From Bacillus fungorum (GTDB taxonomy: Bacteria; Bacillota; Bacilli; Bacillales; Bacillaceae_G), in the NCBI RefSeq assembly GCF_002746455.1, contig NZ_NWUW01000008.1, forward strand, positions 62,001 through 126,000: a DNA stretch of 64,000 nt. The letters are read 5' to 3'. A model generated the notes under the pieces. That model was not told the DNA's origin, did no database searches, and saw nothing but the letters and a program-made list of their open reading frames with translations. The position numbers and the translations under genes were made by a program. Below are positions 1 through 8,395 of this stretch, in pieces (position 1 is the stretch's first letter; each line of letters starts with the position of its first letter).

Positions 1-975
1 AAGCGCTGGATTGAAATTGAACTGAAAAAGTATGGAGAAACAAACGAGAAGAAATTATTAAAAAAAGAAGCGACAAAGAGATTGAACACTTATATGAAGT
101 TTTGGCCGAAAATGAGCTCACTTTCACTATATAGTTCAATATTGAAAAGTAAAGAAATACTTGAAGTATTGCCTGAAGAACTTGTGAAAGAAACTGAAAA
201 GAGTTGTCGTAAAAAAGAAGTGTATGTAGAAGATTTACCAGCTTTAATTTACATACATCACCGAATAACAGGTATTGAAATCGGACAGAAATTCCATCAC
301 GTCGTTATTGATGAAGCGCAAGATTTCTCGCCATTTCAAGTTTATGTATTAAAAGAAATTACACTAGGTAATTCTTTCACTATATTAGGTGATTTATCTC
401 AAGCAATTTATGATTATCAAGGGATTGAAGATTGGAGTGCTTTTAAGGAAGTATTCCAAGAAACAGGTTATTATGAACTGACGAGAAGTTATCGCTCTAC
501 AAAAGAAATTATAGAATTTGCGAACGAAATAATTAAAAATGCAGAGATTCCAGTTGGGCTTGCAACGCCAGTTTTCCGTAGCGGGGAAGAAGTGAAAGTG
601 ATTCAAACAGAAGATCAATTCACTGAAATTATGAAGACTTTACAGCATCTACAAAATGAAGATGTGAAAACAATTGCGGTAATCGGAAGAACAGACGGTG
701 AATGCCGCGATATATATGAGAAATTAACAAATGCAGGATTGGCTGTAAACGTCATTGAAGCAGATCAAAGTAAATATGAAGGCGGTATTTCAGTAGTACC
801 TGTATACTTGGCGAAAGGGCTAGAATTTGATGCTGTTCTACTGATTGATGTTGATGCAGAACATTATAAAAATACGAAACATGATGCGAAGTTACTGTAT
901 GTCGGATGTACAAGGTCACTTCATGATTTATGGATTTTCCATAGTGGTGAAGCATCTCCGCTAATTAAGAAATAA
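1..975 (+). CDS. helD: HelD-like superfamily 1 helicase, C-terminal part (5' end outside window)
   Basis: The reading frame is open from base 1, so this is the last ~324 residues of a longer gene. UvrD/Rep-type superfamily 1 motifs appear in order: Walker B VVIDEAQDF, motif III ILGDLSQAIYDYQGI, motif IV SYRSTKEIIEFAN, motif V LAKGLEFDAVLL and motif VI LYVGCTRSLHDL. The ending (HSGEASPLI) resembles Bacillus HelD, which binds RNA polymerase and recycles stalled complexes using ATP; family members are about 770 residues. The HelD assignment rather than another UvrD-like helicase is an inference, because the N-terminal coiled-coil arm and Walker A lie outside the window. A terminator follows at once. 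Confidence 0.75.
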   Translation, partial: KRWIEIELKKYGETNEKKLLKKEATKRLNTYMKFWPKMSSLSLYSSILKSKEILEVLPEELVKETEKSCRKKEVYVEDLPALIYIHHRITGIEIGQKFHHVVIDEAQDFSPFQVYVLKEITLGNSFTILGDLSQAIYDYQGIEDWSAFKEVFQETGYYELTRSYRSTKEIIEFANEIIKNAEIPVGLATPVFRSGEEVKVIQTEDQFTEIMKTLQHLQNEDVKTIAVIGRTDGECRDIYEKLTNAGLAVNVIEADQSKYEGGISVVPVYLAKGLEFDAVLLIDVDAEHYKNTKHDAKLLYVGCTRSLHDLWIFHSGEASPLIKK

Positions 976-979
976 AAAT

Positions 980-1024
980 TCAAGAGGCTTTTCTAGTAAC
1001 AAAAAGAAGAACCTCTTGTTTTTC
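980..1024 (+). terminator. Rho-independent terminator of the helicase gene
   Basis: Inverted repeat CAAGAGG (981-987) and CCTCTTG (1012-1018), followed by a T run. It sits directly after the helicase stop codon. Confidence 0.6.
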
Positions 1025-1052
1025 TATATAAAGACATGGAGAGAAAATAACT

Positions 1053-1385
1053 ATGATAACAAAAGTAATAACAAAAAGAAATTGGGAAATCGCAAAGATA
1101 GATGGAGAAATTAATGAAGCTTCACTAAAAGAAGAGGGATTTATTCATTGCTCATTTTTAGAGCAAGCGTTAAAAGTTGCTGAGAAACATTTTAGTCATG
1201 AAGAAGATGTTTTATTACTAACAATTGATCCATCCTTAATAAAAGCAAAAATAAAACATGAACTTGCTTCTAACGGTCAAGAATATCCGCATGTATATGG
1301 AGTAATTCATATTGAGGAAATTGTAGATATTACCCCATTTACTAAAGAAAATGGAAAATTTATATTACAAGAGGTGCAAAATTAA
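1053..1385 (+). CDS. DUF952 family protein
   Basis: A 110-residue soluble protein starting at ATG 1053 after GGAGAGAA. The N-terminal pattern (MITKVITKRNWEIAK, then EGFIHCSFLEQA) is typical of the DUF952 family. These are small ADP-ribosyltransferase-fold-like proteins with no established reaction. It is monocistronic, flanked by terminators at 980-1024 and 1414-1445. Family assignment is by motif recognition; function is unknown. Confidence 0.75.
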   Translation: MITKVITKRNWEIAKIDGEINEASLKEEGFIHCSFLEQALKVAEKHFSHEEDVLLLTIDPSLIKAKIKHELASNGQEYPHVYGVIHIEEIVDITPFTKENGKFILQEVQN

Positions 1386-1412
1386 GATTGTACTAGGCAT
1401 TTAAATTAGCTA

Positions 1413-1445
1413 GAAAAGCACAAATTATATAGTTTGTGCTTTTTA
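1413..1445 (+). terminator. Rho-independent terminator
   Basis: Stem AAAAGCACAAA / TTTGTGCTTTTT with a short AT loop, downstream of the DUF952 gene. Confidence 0.75.
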
Positions 1446-1470
1446 ATTGTCTATTTTTTGTAAATACTCA

Positions 1471-1535
1471 TTGTTTTTATCACACTAATACTGTACGATA
1501 CATAGTATAAAACATATACTGTATGACATATAGTA
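1471..1535 (+). promoter_or_regulatory. Promoter with two tandem PadR-type operators
   Basis: A likely sigma-A promoter (TTGTTT at 1471-1476, 17-bp gap, TACGAT at 1494-1499) is overlapped by two near-identical palindromic elements starting ATACTGTA, at 1488-1508 and 1516-1535, 28 bp apart start to start. The second copy is palindromic through its centre (TACTGTATGACATATAGTA, with one mismatched pair). Their position in front of padR suggests autorepression; binding itself is inferred. Confidence 0.6.
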
Positions 1536-1558
1536 ATGAAAATGAGGTGAGTGAGTGA

Positions 1559-1906
1559 ATGGATGCTTTATTAAATTCGTTAATTACTGAACTAAGAAGA
1601 GGTACATTAACATTAGCGGTTTTAAGCCAATTAAGAACGCCGCAGTATGGATATTCACTTGTCCAATTATTGGAGCAATCAGGGATTACAATTGATCAAA
1701 GTACTTTATATCCACTACTTCGCCGATTAGAAAAGCAGGAGCTAGTGACGAGTAGTTGGGATAAAACGGAGAGTAGACCTCGTAAGTATTACGTTTTAAG
1801 TGAATATGGATTAGAGATATTTTTACAGTTAAAAAAGGAATGGATAAAGGATTCGAAAGAACTTTATAACTTATTAAAGGAGGAGGACAAGAATGAATTT
1901 AATTGA
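1559..1906 (+). CDS. PadR family transcriptional regulator
   Basis: A 115-residue winged-helix protein of the short PadR type. It shows the family pattern LRRGTLTLAVLSQL, YGYSLVQLLEQSGI and TLYPLLRRLEKQELV, with ESRPRKYYVLSEYG in the wing. The start ATG 1559 follows GAGGTGA. Its last 14 bases overlap the next gene, and the two share a frame-shifted junction carrying the downstream ribosome binding site (AAGGAGGAGG), so they are translationally coupled. PadR/HAAS pairs are common in Firmicutes and usually autoregulated. Confidence 0.9.
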   Translation: MDALLNSLITELRRGTLTLAVLSQLRTPQYGYSLVQLLEQSGITIDQSTLYPLLRRLEKQELVTSSWDKTESRPRKYYVLSEYGLEIFLQLKKEWIKDSKELYNLLKEEDKNEFN

Positions 1907-2903
1907 TATTTATGTCGAGGAAGTAGCGAAGAGATTACCTGAAAAAAATCGTGAAGATATTATTCTGGAACTACGGTCAACAATCGAAGATATGTTACCT
2001 GATGATTATACTGAAGATGATGAAAAGAGAGTTCTTGAAAAATTGGGGAGTCCGGTTTCATTAGCAAATGGATATTTGGATAGACCGATGCATTTAATTG
2101 GACCGCGTTATTTTGATGTATATACGACGTTATTAAAAATGATTATACCAATTGCAGCTGTTATCGCACTCATTGCAATGGTTGCAGAAAATTTTGTAGG
2201 ATATAATGGTGAGCCAGCGGTATTAAATGTTATTTTAAATTTGATAGGTAAAGGAATTGGAGAAATTGTCGAAGTTAGTCTCCATGTATTTTTCTGGTTG
2301 ACACTTGTATTTGCTGTTTTAGAAAGAACGGATACAGAAAAGGATCCACAGCCATTAACAACAAGTTTAAAAAAATGGACGCCAGATGATTTGAAAAATA
2401 TTTCGTATATCCCGAAGAAAAAGGCAATCTCAAAGTTCGAAGTATTTGGAAGCTTAATGTGGACGGCAATATGGGCTACACTTTACTTTTATGCGAACCA
2501 TCTCGTTGGCGTATACAGTGGTACGGAAAATGGATTGAAGTTTGTCGCGCCAACTTTTAATCAAGATGTTTTACTGCAGTACTGGCCAATTATTATAATT
2601 ATGATCGTTTTCGAAATTGGTATATCTCTTTATAAGTTAGTACAAGGACAATGGACGAAAAAGTTGGCAATCGGGAATACTATTCTCCAAATAGTTGGAA
2701 CGATAGCATTCATTGTAATTGTAGTAAATCCATATTTATTTAACGAAGGATTTATTACGTTTGTTGCAAATGTGTTCACTATTTCTCCAGAAGAATTTAA
2801 AACTTGGTTAATTAGTGGAGGTATTCTCATTTACGTTTTATCTGCTGTATTAAGTATTTATGATGGCTTCCGAAAAGCTAGTGTTCGTGTAACGAATAGG
2901 TAG
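1893..2903 (+). CDS. HAAS-domain membrane protein, partner of PadR
   Basis: 336 residues. The first ~75 residues form the acidic helical HAAS-type domain (YVEEVAKRLPEKNREDIILE, then KLGSPVSLANGYL). Roughly six hydrophobic segments follow (about residues 85-110, 125-145, 190-205, 228-245, 265-285 and 303-325). HAAS proteins are thought to be signalling membrane partners of PadR regulators; the ligand is unknown. It overlaps padR by 14 bp. Confidence 0.8.
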   Translation: MNLIDIYVEEVAKRLPEKNREDIILELRSTIEDMLPDDYTEDDEKRVLEKLGSPVSLANGYLDRPMHLIGPRYFDVYTTLLKMIIPIAAVIALIAMVAENFVGYNGEPAVLNVILNLIGKGIGEIVEVSLHVFFWLTLVFAVLERTDTEKDPQPLTTSLKKWTPDDLKNISYIPKKKAISKFEVFGSLMWTAIWATLYFYANHLVGVYSGTENGLKFVAPTFNQDVLLQYWPIIIIMIVFEIGISLYKLVQGQWTKKLAIGNTILQIVGTIAFIVIVVNPYLFNEGFITFVANVFTISPEEFKTWLISGGILIYVLSAVLSIYDGFRKASVRVTNR

Positions 2904-2938
2904 TAAAAAAAGAAAACGTACATGAAAGGAAGAAAACG

Positions 2939-3451
2939 ATGATAAGGGAAGCAACGGAAAAAGATGTAACATATATTTTAGATATTTATAATGAGGCGAT
3001 ACTGAATACAACAGCTGTATATGCATATAAACCTGTAACCCTTGAAAATAGAATAGATTGGTATAAACAAAAAAAAGCTGATGGCTATCCAATTTTTGTA
3101 TACGAACTAGATAATAAAGTGGTAGGATTTGCGACATTTGGTCCGTTTAGAGCTTGGCCAGCTTATAAATATTCAATTGAACATTCTGTGTATGTTCATA
3201 AGAAATATAGAAAAAATGGAATTGGCACTTCTTTAATGAAAGCGTTGATTACATTTGCAAAAGAAAGAGAATATATGACCTTAATTGCTGGAATTGATGC
3301 GGAAAATGAGAAAAGTATTGCTTTACATGAAAACTATGGATTTGTTCATGCAGGGACAATAAAAAAAGCTGGTTATAAGTTTAATAAATGGATAGATTTA
3401 GTTTTTTATCAATTGGAGCTTAATGGTCCTAAAAATCCTTTAGAAGAATAG
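2939..3451 (+). CDS. GNAT acetyltransferase, phosphinothricin acetyltransferase-like
   Basis: 170 residues. The N-terminal MIREATEKDVTYILDIYNEA and the segment FGPFRAWPAYKYSIEHSVYV are characteristic of the PAT/YwnH branch of GNAT enzymes, which acetylate small amines such as phosphinothricin or methionine sulfoximine. The acetyl-CoA loop is YRKNGIGTSLM. Start ATG 2939 follows AAAGGAAG. The natural substrate cannot be read from sequence. Confidence 0.85.
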   Translation: MIREATEKDVTYILDIYNEAILNTTAVYAYKPVTLENRIDWYKQKKADGYPIFVYELDNKVVGFATFGPFRAWPAYKYSIEHSVYVHKKYRKNGIGTSLMKALITFAKEREYMTLIAGIDAENEKSIALHENYGFVHAGTIKKAGYKFNKWIDLVFYQLELNGPKNPLEE

Positions 3452-3477
3452 AAGTTTTTCGTGAAAATTTAACTTTT

Positions 3478-3513
3478 AGGTAGCAAGGAGTAATTCATGC
3501 TACCTTTTTTTTT
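3478..3513 (+). terminator. Rho-independent terminator
   Basis: Perfect 8-bp stem AGGTAGCA (3478-3485) / TGCTACCT (3498-3505), then eight or more T residues. Confidence 0.85.
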
Positions 3514-3604
3514 GTAATAGCCGATATAATCTACTAAAAAGGGTTTTTATATTCTGTATTGAATTATTAGGAGATCATAAAACGGTATGAAATGAGGAAT
3601 GGAA

Positions 3605-4381
3605 ATGGAAACTGTCATTCAAAAAATGAAAGAGATACAATCTGATCATGTTGGGATAGCTATTTATTCTACAAAAAGCAATCGTATAGTTGCTTCATAT
3701 AATAGTGCATTAAATATTCCGTTAGCATCGGCAGCAAAAGTAGTAATTGGATTTGTAGTAGCGAAAATGGTAAAGGAAAATACATGTAATTGGAATGATA
3801 TACTTCATCATGTTAAATTTAATCCACTTGAAGATAGTGCGCAGCTATATCCGCATTTACAAGGAAGAAATGCTTTAACACTTAGTAAAGCAGTAGAAGT
3901 GATGATAGCATGTCATGATAGTTACGTTGCACAGTCAGTTGTAATGTACTGTGGTGGATGGGATGCTGTGAAAACATATGCCCAAACGTACTTTTCAAAA
4001 ATTCATATACAAGAGAATGCTAGAGATAAGAAAAATGCTGGAGAATTAAATGAAGTTCTTTCACTTTTAATACAAATTTTTCAAGGGTATAAATCAGAAG
4101 CAGAATTATGGGAACCCATTATTAGCGGCATGGTAAGGCAGCAAGGGGAATATGAAGGAATACATTCATATCATTTAGCTCATATGACAGGTGGACTACC
4201 CACAGCTACAATAAATATTGGTATAATAGGAATGTTTAACGAATTCCCGTTTCTTTATGTTATTGGAGGTAAAGATTTACCTAGTCGACGTGAAAACAAA
4301 GAGACAGATGAAGCTTTTGCAGTAGCTTTGAAGTGTATGTACAAAGAATATAATAAAAGCATACTAGGGGTGAGTGATTGA
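3605..4381 (+). CDS. Serine hydrolase, class A beta-lactamase-like
   Basis: About 258 residues with no obvious signal peptide. The active-site SxxK is SAAK in LASAAKVVIGF, an SxV-like element is SYV in CHDSYVAQSVV, and the third motif is TGG in HMTGGLPTAT. This is the class A beta-lactamase / penicillin-recognising fold, probably a cytoplasmic hydrolase rather than a resistance enzyme because a secretion signal is absent. Start ATG 3605 is preferred over ATG 3599 because GAGG (3594-3597) then has 7-nt spacing. The stop overlaps the TTG start of the next gene. Confidence 0.75.
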   Translation: METVIQKMKEIQSDHVGIAIYSTKSNRIVASYNSALNIPLASAAKVVIGFVVAKMVKENTCNWNDILHHVKFNPLEDSAQLYPHLQGRNALTLSKAVEVMIACHDSYVAQSVVMYCGGWDAVKTYAQTYFSKIHIQENARDKKNAGELNEVLSLLIQIFQGYKSEAELWEPIISGMVRQQGEYEGIHSYHLAHMTGGLPTATINIGIIGMFNEFPFLYVIGGKDLPSRRENKETDEAFAVALKCMYKEYNKSILGVSD

Positions 4382-4748
4382 AAAGAAACTTAAAAACTTC
4401 AACGATCATCATTTTAATTTTAACAGTTATTGTTTTGGAAGTTGGAATTGCTCTATATGATCGGAATTTGTCACTAGATACGATTTACTTTGCTGCGATT
4501 CTTATTTGCATTGTATTGCTTTTTGGCACACGTGTTTCTGAAGATAAAGAAAGTACATCGAAACAAGGGCGAAAAAAACAGCTCTTATATTTTGGCCATC
4601 TATTTTATTGTCTATTGCTTGTTTTGCAGTTATAAGTTATATAAGAATAGGCTTTGTCTCTGTTCCAGGGATAATTTGGTTTTCGTGTTTTGTTACATAT
4701 GGTGGATTTGTATTCATTAATATTTTAAAGAGAAAAAATAAAAATTAA
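4378..4748 (+). pseudogene. Small membrane protein gene split by a frameshift in an A7 tract
   Basis: The first frame (TTG 4378) encodes 85 residues with two membrane segments and ends at 4635. From the run of seven A at about 4572-4578, the neighbouring frame continues as a better membrane protein: about 55 more residues with two hydrophobic segments, a VSVPGIIW loop and a basic tail (KRKNKN), ending at TAA 4746-4748. One extra A would join the two into a ~123-residue four-helix protein. This is a real indel, a slippage site or a sequencing error. It is coupled to the upstream hydrolase (stop/start overlap). The family was not recognised. Confidence 0.6.
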
Positions 4749-4780
4749 AGGTAGCTTACTAAGTTGAAAGGAAGAAATAT

Positions 4781-5197
4781 ATGAAACACATAGAGAATGG
4801 TACTCGCGTTGAAGGAGAATACATAAAAAATAAAGTCATTCAATATAACATGTCTGTTTTAACTGATGAAGCAAAACAGCCGATGGAACAAGTAAGTTTT
4901 GTTGTGAAAGATGAGGATGGAAAAATCTTTGGTGGGGTAACAGGAACGATATATTTTTATCATCTTCATATAGATTTTTTATGGGTTGATGAATCAGTTC
5001 GTCATGATGGTTATGGTAGTCAACTATTACATAAAATTGAAGACATTGCGAAGGAAAAAGGTTGTAGATTAATATTATTAGATTCATTTAGTTTTCAAGC
5101 ACCAGAATTTTATAAAAAGCACGGCTACAGAGAGTATGGTGTTGTTGAAGATCATCCTAAAGGGCATAGTCAACACTTTTTAGAGAAGAGGTTATAG
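4781..5197 (+). CDS. GNAT family acetyltransferase
   Basis: 138 residues with beta strand 4 FLWVDESVRHDGYGSQLLHKIED (acetyl-CoA loop RHDGYGSQL) and a C-terminal FYKKHGYREYG, both typical of GNAT N-acetyltransferases. Start ATG 4781 after GAAAGGAAG. A terminator follows. Substrate unknown. Confidence 0.85.
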   Translation: MKHIENGTRVEGEYIKNKVIQYNMSVLTDEAKQPMEQVSFVVKDEDGKIFGGVTGTIYFYHLHIDFLWVDESVRHDGYGSQLLHKIEDIAKEKGCRLILLDSFSFQAPEFYKKHGYREYGVVEDHPKGHSQHFLEKRL

Positions 5198-5228
5198 TAT
5201 TCGTGTTTTACAAGAAAAGTGGATTTTA

Positions 5229-5259
5229 AAAGCATCACCTTGTTGGCGATGCTTTTTTT
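5229..5259 (+). terminator. Rho-independent terminator
   Basis: Stem AAAGCATC / GATGCTTT with a T run, just downstream of the acetyltransferase. Confidence 0.8.
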
Positions 5260-5473
5260 AGTTTATAGAAACTAATCAATCTGATGCAATTATGGAAACA
5301 AAAAGTACGATTCGTATTATAATGATTTTCTTTTTTATGTAAATAAGTTACTGTTTTTGTAGAAGATAATAACTTATTTATTATGTGCACTAACAAACAG
5401 TATTAAATTTTTTGAAGGGGAAGAGCAATAAGACGAGCTCTGAATATAATAATGATAAAGGAGGTGTTAAGCA

Positions 5474-6280
5474 ATGGGTTATATTGTAGATATTTCGAAA
5501 TGGAACGGTAACATTAACTGGGATGTAGCAGCTCCACAACTAGATTTCGTAATCGCTAGGGTACAAGATGGTTCAAATTATGTTGATCCTTTATATAAAA
5601 GTTATGTTCAAGCAATGAAAGCAAGAAATATTCCTTTCGGTAACTATGCATTCTGCCGTTTTATTTCGATTGCTGATGCGAAGAAGGAAGCGCAAGATTT
5701 TTGGAATCGCGGTGATAAGAGCGCTACGGTTTGGGCGGCTGATGTAGAAGTGAAAACAATGAATGATATGAGAGCCGGTACACAAGCTTTTATCGATGAA
5801 TTACGCCGACTAGGTGCTAAGAAAGTTGGTTTATATGTTGGCCATCATATGTATGAACCTTTTGGTATTGCGAACGTAAAAAGTGATTTTGTATGGATTC
5901 CTAGGTATGGTGGTAATAAACCAGCATATCCTTGTGATATTTGGCAATACACTGATACTGGTAATGTACCTGGTATCGGTAAATGTGATTTAAATCAATT
6001 AATAGGAAATAAACCACTTTCTTGGTTTACTGGATCAGTACAAAAACAAGAAAATGTGCAAGCACAAGTTTCCAAACAAAACATCATCCAATCAGGTGCT
6101 TTTTCACCTTATGAAACTCCAGATGTTATGGGAGCATTAACTTCTTTAAAAATGACAGCTACCTTCATTTTACAATCGGATGGACTAACGTATTTTGTTA
6201 CTGAGCCAACTAGTGATACGCAATTAAACGCTATGAAAGATTGGCTTGATAGAAAAGGTTGGTGGTATGAGGTTAAATAG
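5474..6280 (+). CDS. GH25 lysozyme with Amidase02_C-type wall-binding domain (endolysin-like)
   Basis: 268 residues without a signal peptide. Residues 1 to ~185 are a glycoside hydrolase family 25 muramidase: catalytic start [14 protein letters not shown], the DxE motif in [11 protein letters not shown] and the ending [20 protein letters not shown]. Residues ~200-268 ([19 protein letters not shown] to the C-terminus) match the small Amidase02_C domain that targets Bacillus phage endolysins to the wall. The enzyme cuts the MurNAc-GlcNAc bond. No holin or other phage gene is adjacent, and export without a signal is unexplained. It has a strong AAAGGAGGTG site. Confidence 0.85.
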   Translation: MGYIVDISKWNGNINWDVAAPQLDFVIARVQDGSNYVDPLYKSYVQAMKARNIPFGNYAFCRFISIADAKKEAQDFWNRGDKSATVWAADVEVKTMNDMRAGTQAFIDELRRLGAKKVGLYVGHHMYEPFGIANVKSDFVWIPRYGGNKPAYPCDIWQYTDTGNVPGIGKCDLNQLIGNKPLSWFTGSVQKQENVQAQVSKQNIIQSGAFSPYETPDVMGALTSLKMTATFILQSDGLTYFVTEPTSDTQLNAMKDWLDRKGWWYEVK

Positions 6281-6292
6281 CTTCTATATGTG

Positions 6293-6325
6293 AAAAAAAA
6301 GAGCCATCCAACAGGACTGCTCTTC
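6293..6325 (-). terminator. Terminator of the SLH-MBL / DUF3006 operon
   Basis: Read on the minus strand: stem GAGCAGTCC / GGATGGCTC with one mismatch, followed by eight T residues (A run at 6293-6300 on the plus strand). It also lies after the convergent lysozyme gene. Confidence 0.7.
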
Positions 6326-6346
6326 TCAAGTTATTATTGAATCTTG

Positions 6347-6559
6347 CTATTCAAATAATTTATCCATTAAATCTTGGATTTCACGCCTTTTCGTATCTGT
6401 TTCGTCCTTATCGATTGTATACTTATCATCCTCGATTATAAGTACATCACCCTCTTTTGCAGTGGAAGGGAGTTTGGATTTAGGTACATCAATTGTTACG
6501 TTATTTATTTCAATAACTGCTAGTTCGCCTTCAAAACGGTCAATAATACCTCTTTTCAT
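6347..6559 (-). CDS. DUF3006 family protein
   Basis: 70 residues. The N-terminal MKRGIIDRFEGELAVIEI and the middle PSTAKEGDVLIIEDDKY are diagnostic of DUF3006, a small family of unknown function. It lies 2 bp downstream of the SLH-MBL gene on the same strand; DUF3006 genes are frequently next to ComEC-type metallo-beta-lactamase genes, so the two probably act together. Confidence 0.85.
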   Translation of the reverse strand: MKRGIIDRFEGELAVIEINNVTIDVPKSKLPSTAKEGDVLIIEDDKYTIDKDETDTKRREIQDLMDKLFE

Positions 6560-6561
6560 AA

Positions 6562-7947
6562 TTATCTCTCCGTTCTTACAGAAATGTTAGAACCATCACT
6601 ATTAATAATTACAGTGCCATTTAAATCAGTTCTATATACCTTAACAGACATTGAATTTAACTTTGCTAAAGTTTCCTGTGTAGGATGGCCATAGCGGTTA
6701 CCAGAACCTGCACTGATCACAGCGATACTTGGTTTCACTGCATCTAAAAATGGCTGAGAAGAAGATGTCTTACTTCCATGGTGACCAGGTTTTAATACAT
6801 CAGATTTTAGGTTAGAAGCATATGTTGCAACCATATCTTTTTCACTTTTAGATTCAGCATCACCAGTAAATAAGAAAGATTTGCTTCCGTGTGTTACTTT
6901 TAATACAGCACTCCACTCATTTAAATCGTTACCGTATTCTTTAACGGGAGCTAAAAATTGTGAGTTTAAACCATTGATTGGTAAAGTTACTCCAGATTTC
7001 GCTTCTTTAATGGTTAATCCTTTGTTGGCTACTGCAGTTAAAAAGTCTTTAAATGTTTGTGTTGTATGGCTTACTTTAGGAGTGTAAACGTTTTTTACAT
7101 TCATAGAATATAGGACTTCATCTAATCCGCCTACATGATCTGCATCAGGATGAGTGGCGATCATGTAATCAATAGTTTGGAATCCTAATCCTTTTAAGTA
7201 ATTTGCTACTACCTTACCTTTTCCGTTGTTACCACCGTCAATAAGGATCGTTTCTCCACTTGGAGATTTAATAAAAGTAGCATCACCTTGTCCTACATCA
7301 ATATAATGTACCTCTAAGTTACCTTTAGGCTTAGGAAGAGCTGGCCGGAAATTTGGTTCTAATACACGAGCCAAAAATGCAGCGAATTGCTCACGAGTTA
7401 CTTTTACGTCTGGACCAAATGTACCATTAGGGAATCCAGCGGTAATATTATTTTGAGCTAAAATTTTGACATAATTGTAACCCCAGTGATTAGATGGAAC
7501 ATCAGGGAAATTTACGTCGGTACCTGTCGGTTTCAAATCAAAAGTTTTAACAAGAACTACTGCCATTTCTGCACGAGATAACGAGCGATCAGGGAAGTAG
7601 TTTGTTTCGCGTTGTACAATGTTATTATGTGCTAACTTATGTATAGAATCATAGTAATAGATACCTTTGGCTACATCGGAAAAAATATGATTATAGCTAG
7701 ATGGTTTTTCTAATTTTAATGATAAATCTAGCATTAAGGCCATTTGTCCACGCGTTACATCATCACTTGGTTTAAAAGATCCTTCTGGCGTACCTTTAAT
7801 GATACCTTTATCCGATAAATAGTTAATTTCTTTAATTGCCCAATGATTAGCTTGGACATCAGGGAAAGATTTAGCACTTGTAAGATTTGGAATGAACAAT
7901 GTTAAAATCATGACAAATGCTGTTAGTAATAAACTAAACTTTTTCAA
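6562..7947 (-). CDS. Surface-anchored ComEC/Rec2-type metallo-beta-lactamase fold protein with three SLH domains
   Basis: 461 residues. A signal peptide covers about residues 1-25 (MKKFSLLLTAFVMIL, cleavage near TSAKS). Three S-layer homology domains follow at roughly 27-78, 88-140 and 147-198 (each FxDV...W... and TRGQMA/SRAEMA/TREQFA). Residues ~208-455 form the MBL domain: HYIDVGQGDATFI, metal motif THPDADHVGG, FTGDAE and the GHHGSK motif. The domain resembles the exonuclease-like C-terminal domain of ComEC. Expected location is the cell surface, bound through pyruvylated wall polymer. A nuclease or hydrolase role is inferred; the substrate is unknown. Confidence 0.88.
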   Translation of the reverse strand: MKKFSLLLTAFVMILTLFIPNLTSAKSFPDVQANHWAIKEINYLSDKGIIKGTPEGSFKPSDDVTRGQMALMLDLSLKLEKPSSYNHIFSDVAKGIYYYDSIHKLAHNNIVQRETNYFPDRSLSRAEMAVVLVKTFDLKPTGTDVNFPDVPSNHWGYNYVKILAQNNITAGFPNGTFGPDVKVTREQFAAFLARVLEPNFRPALPKPKGNLEVHYIDVGQGDATFIKSPSGETILIDGGNNGKGKVVANYLKGLGFQTIDYMIATHPDADHVGGLDEVLYSMNVKNVYTPKVSHTTQTFKDFLTAVANKGLTIKEAKSGVTLPINGLNSQFLAPVKEYGNDLNEWSAVLKVTHGSKSFLFTGDAESKSEKDMVATYASNLKSDVLKPGHHGSKTSSSQPFLDAVKPSIAVISAGSGNRYGHPTQETLAKLNSMSVKVYRTDLNGTVIINSDGSNISVRTER

Positions 7948-8395
7948 AAAATCGCCTCACTTAATGTATTTTTCACCTTATTAACCTTACCATTTCTTAC
8001 AAGTAATTCAAAGTTTAATAGGTAAATATTTTATTAGTAATTGTTTATATTCACAAATTCATTAAATTTAAACATAGTAATGAAATAGAGGAAATATGAA
8101 AGAGAGCGGGGAACTATAAATATTGCAATTGTAAAATCTATATTATAAATTAATCTTATGAAGGTTTGGTATTAGGTTAGATTCTAGAACTATAGTGAAG
8201 GAAAGGAAGTAAGGAAAAATAAATACGAGGAGAAACTGCACTGTGTAGATCGTTTTGAGAAATGCGCTGAAATAACATTGTAGTTACTTAATGAAAAGTA
8301 CTAACAAGTATGCAAACGAACTTGTTAATACTATATTTCAATATTTATAAAATAAATTATAATAATTTATATTCTATATTAATGGGAGAAAGAAA
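7948..8395. other. 448-bp intergenic region with one long inverted repeat
   Basis: No convincing small ORF was found. It holds the divergent promoters of the SLH-MBL gene (minus) and of the acetyltransferase at 8396 (plus). The only marked structure is the inverted repeat at 8298-8331, listed separately. Confidence 0.6.
8298..8331. promoter_or_regulatory. Inverted repeat, possible operator
   Basis: 12-bp arms GTACTAACAAGT (8298-8309) and ACTTGTTAATAC (8320-8331) with one mismatch, separated by 10 bp. It lies 64 bp upstream of the next start codon. No T run follows, so a protein-binding site is more likely than a terminator. Binding protein unknown. Confidence 0.4.
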
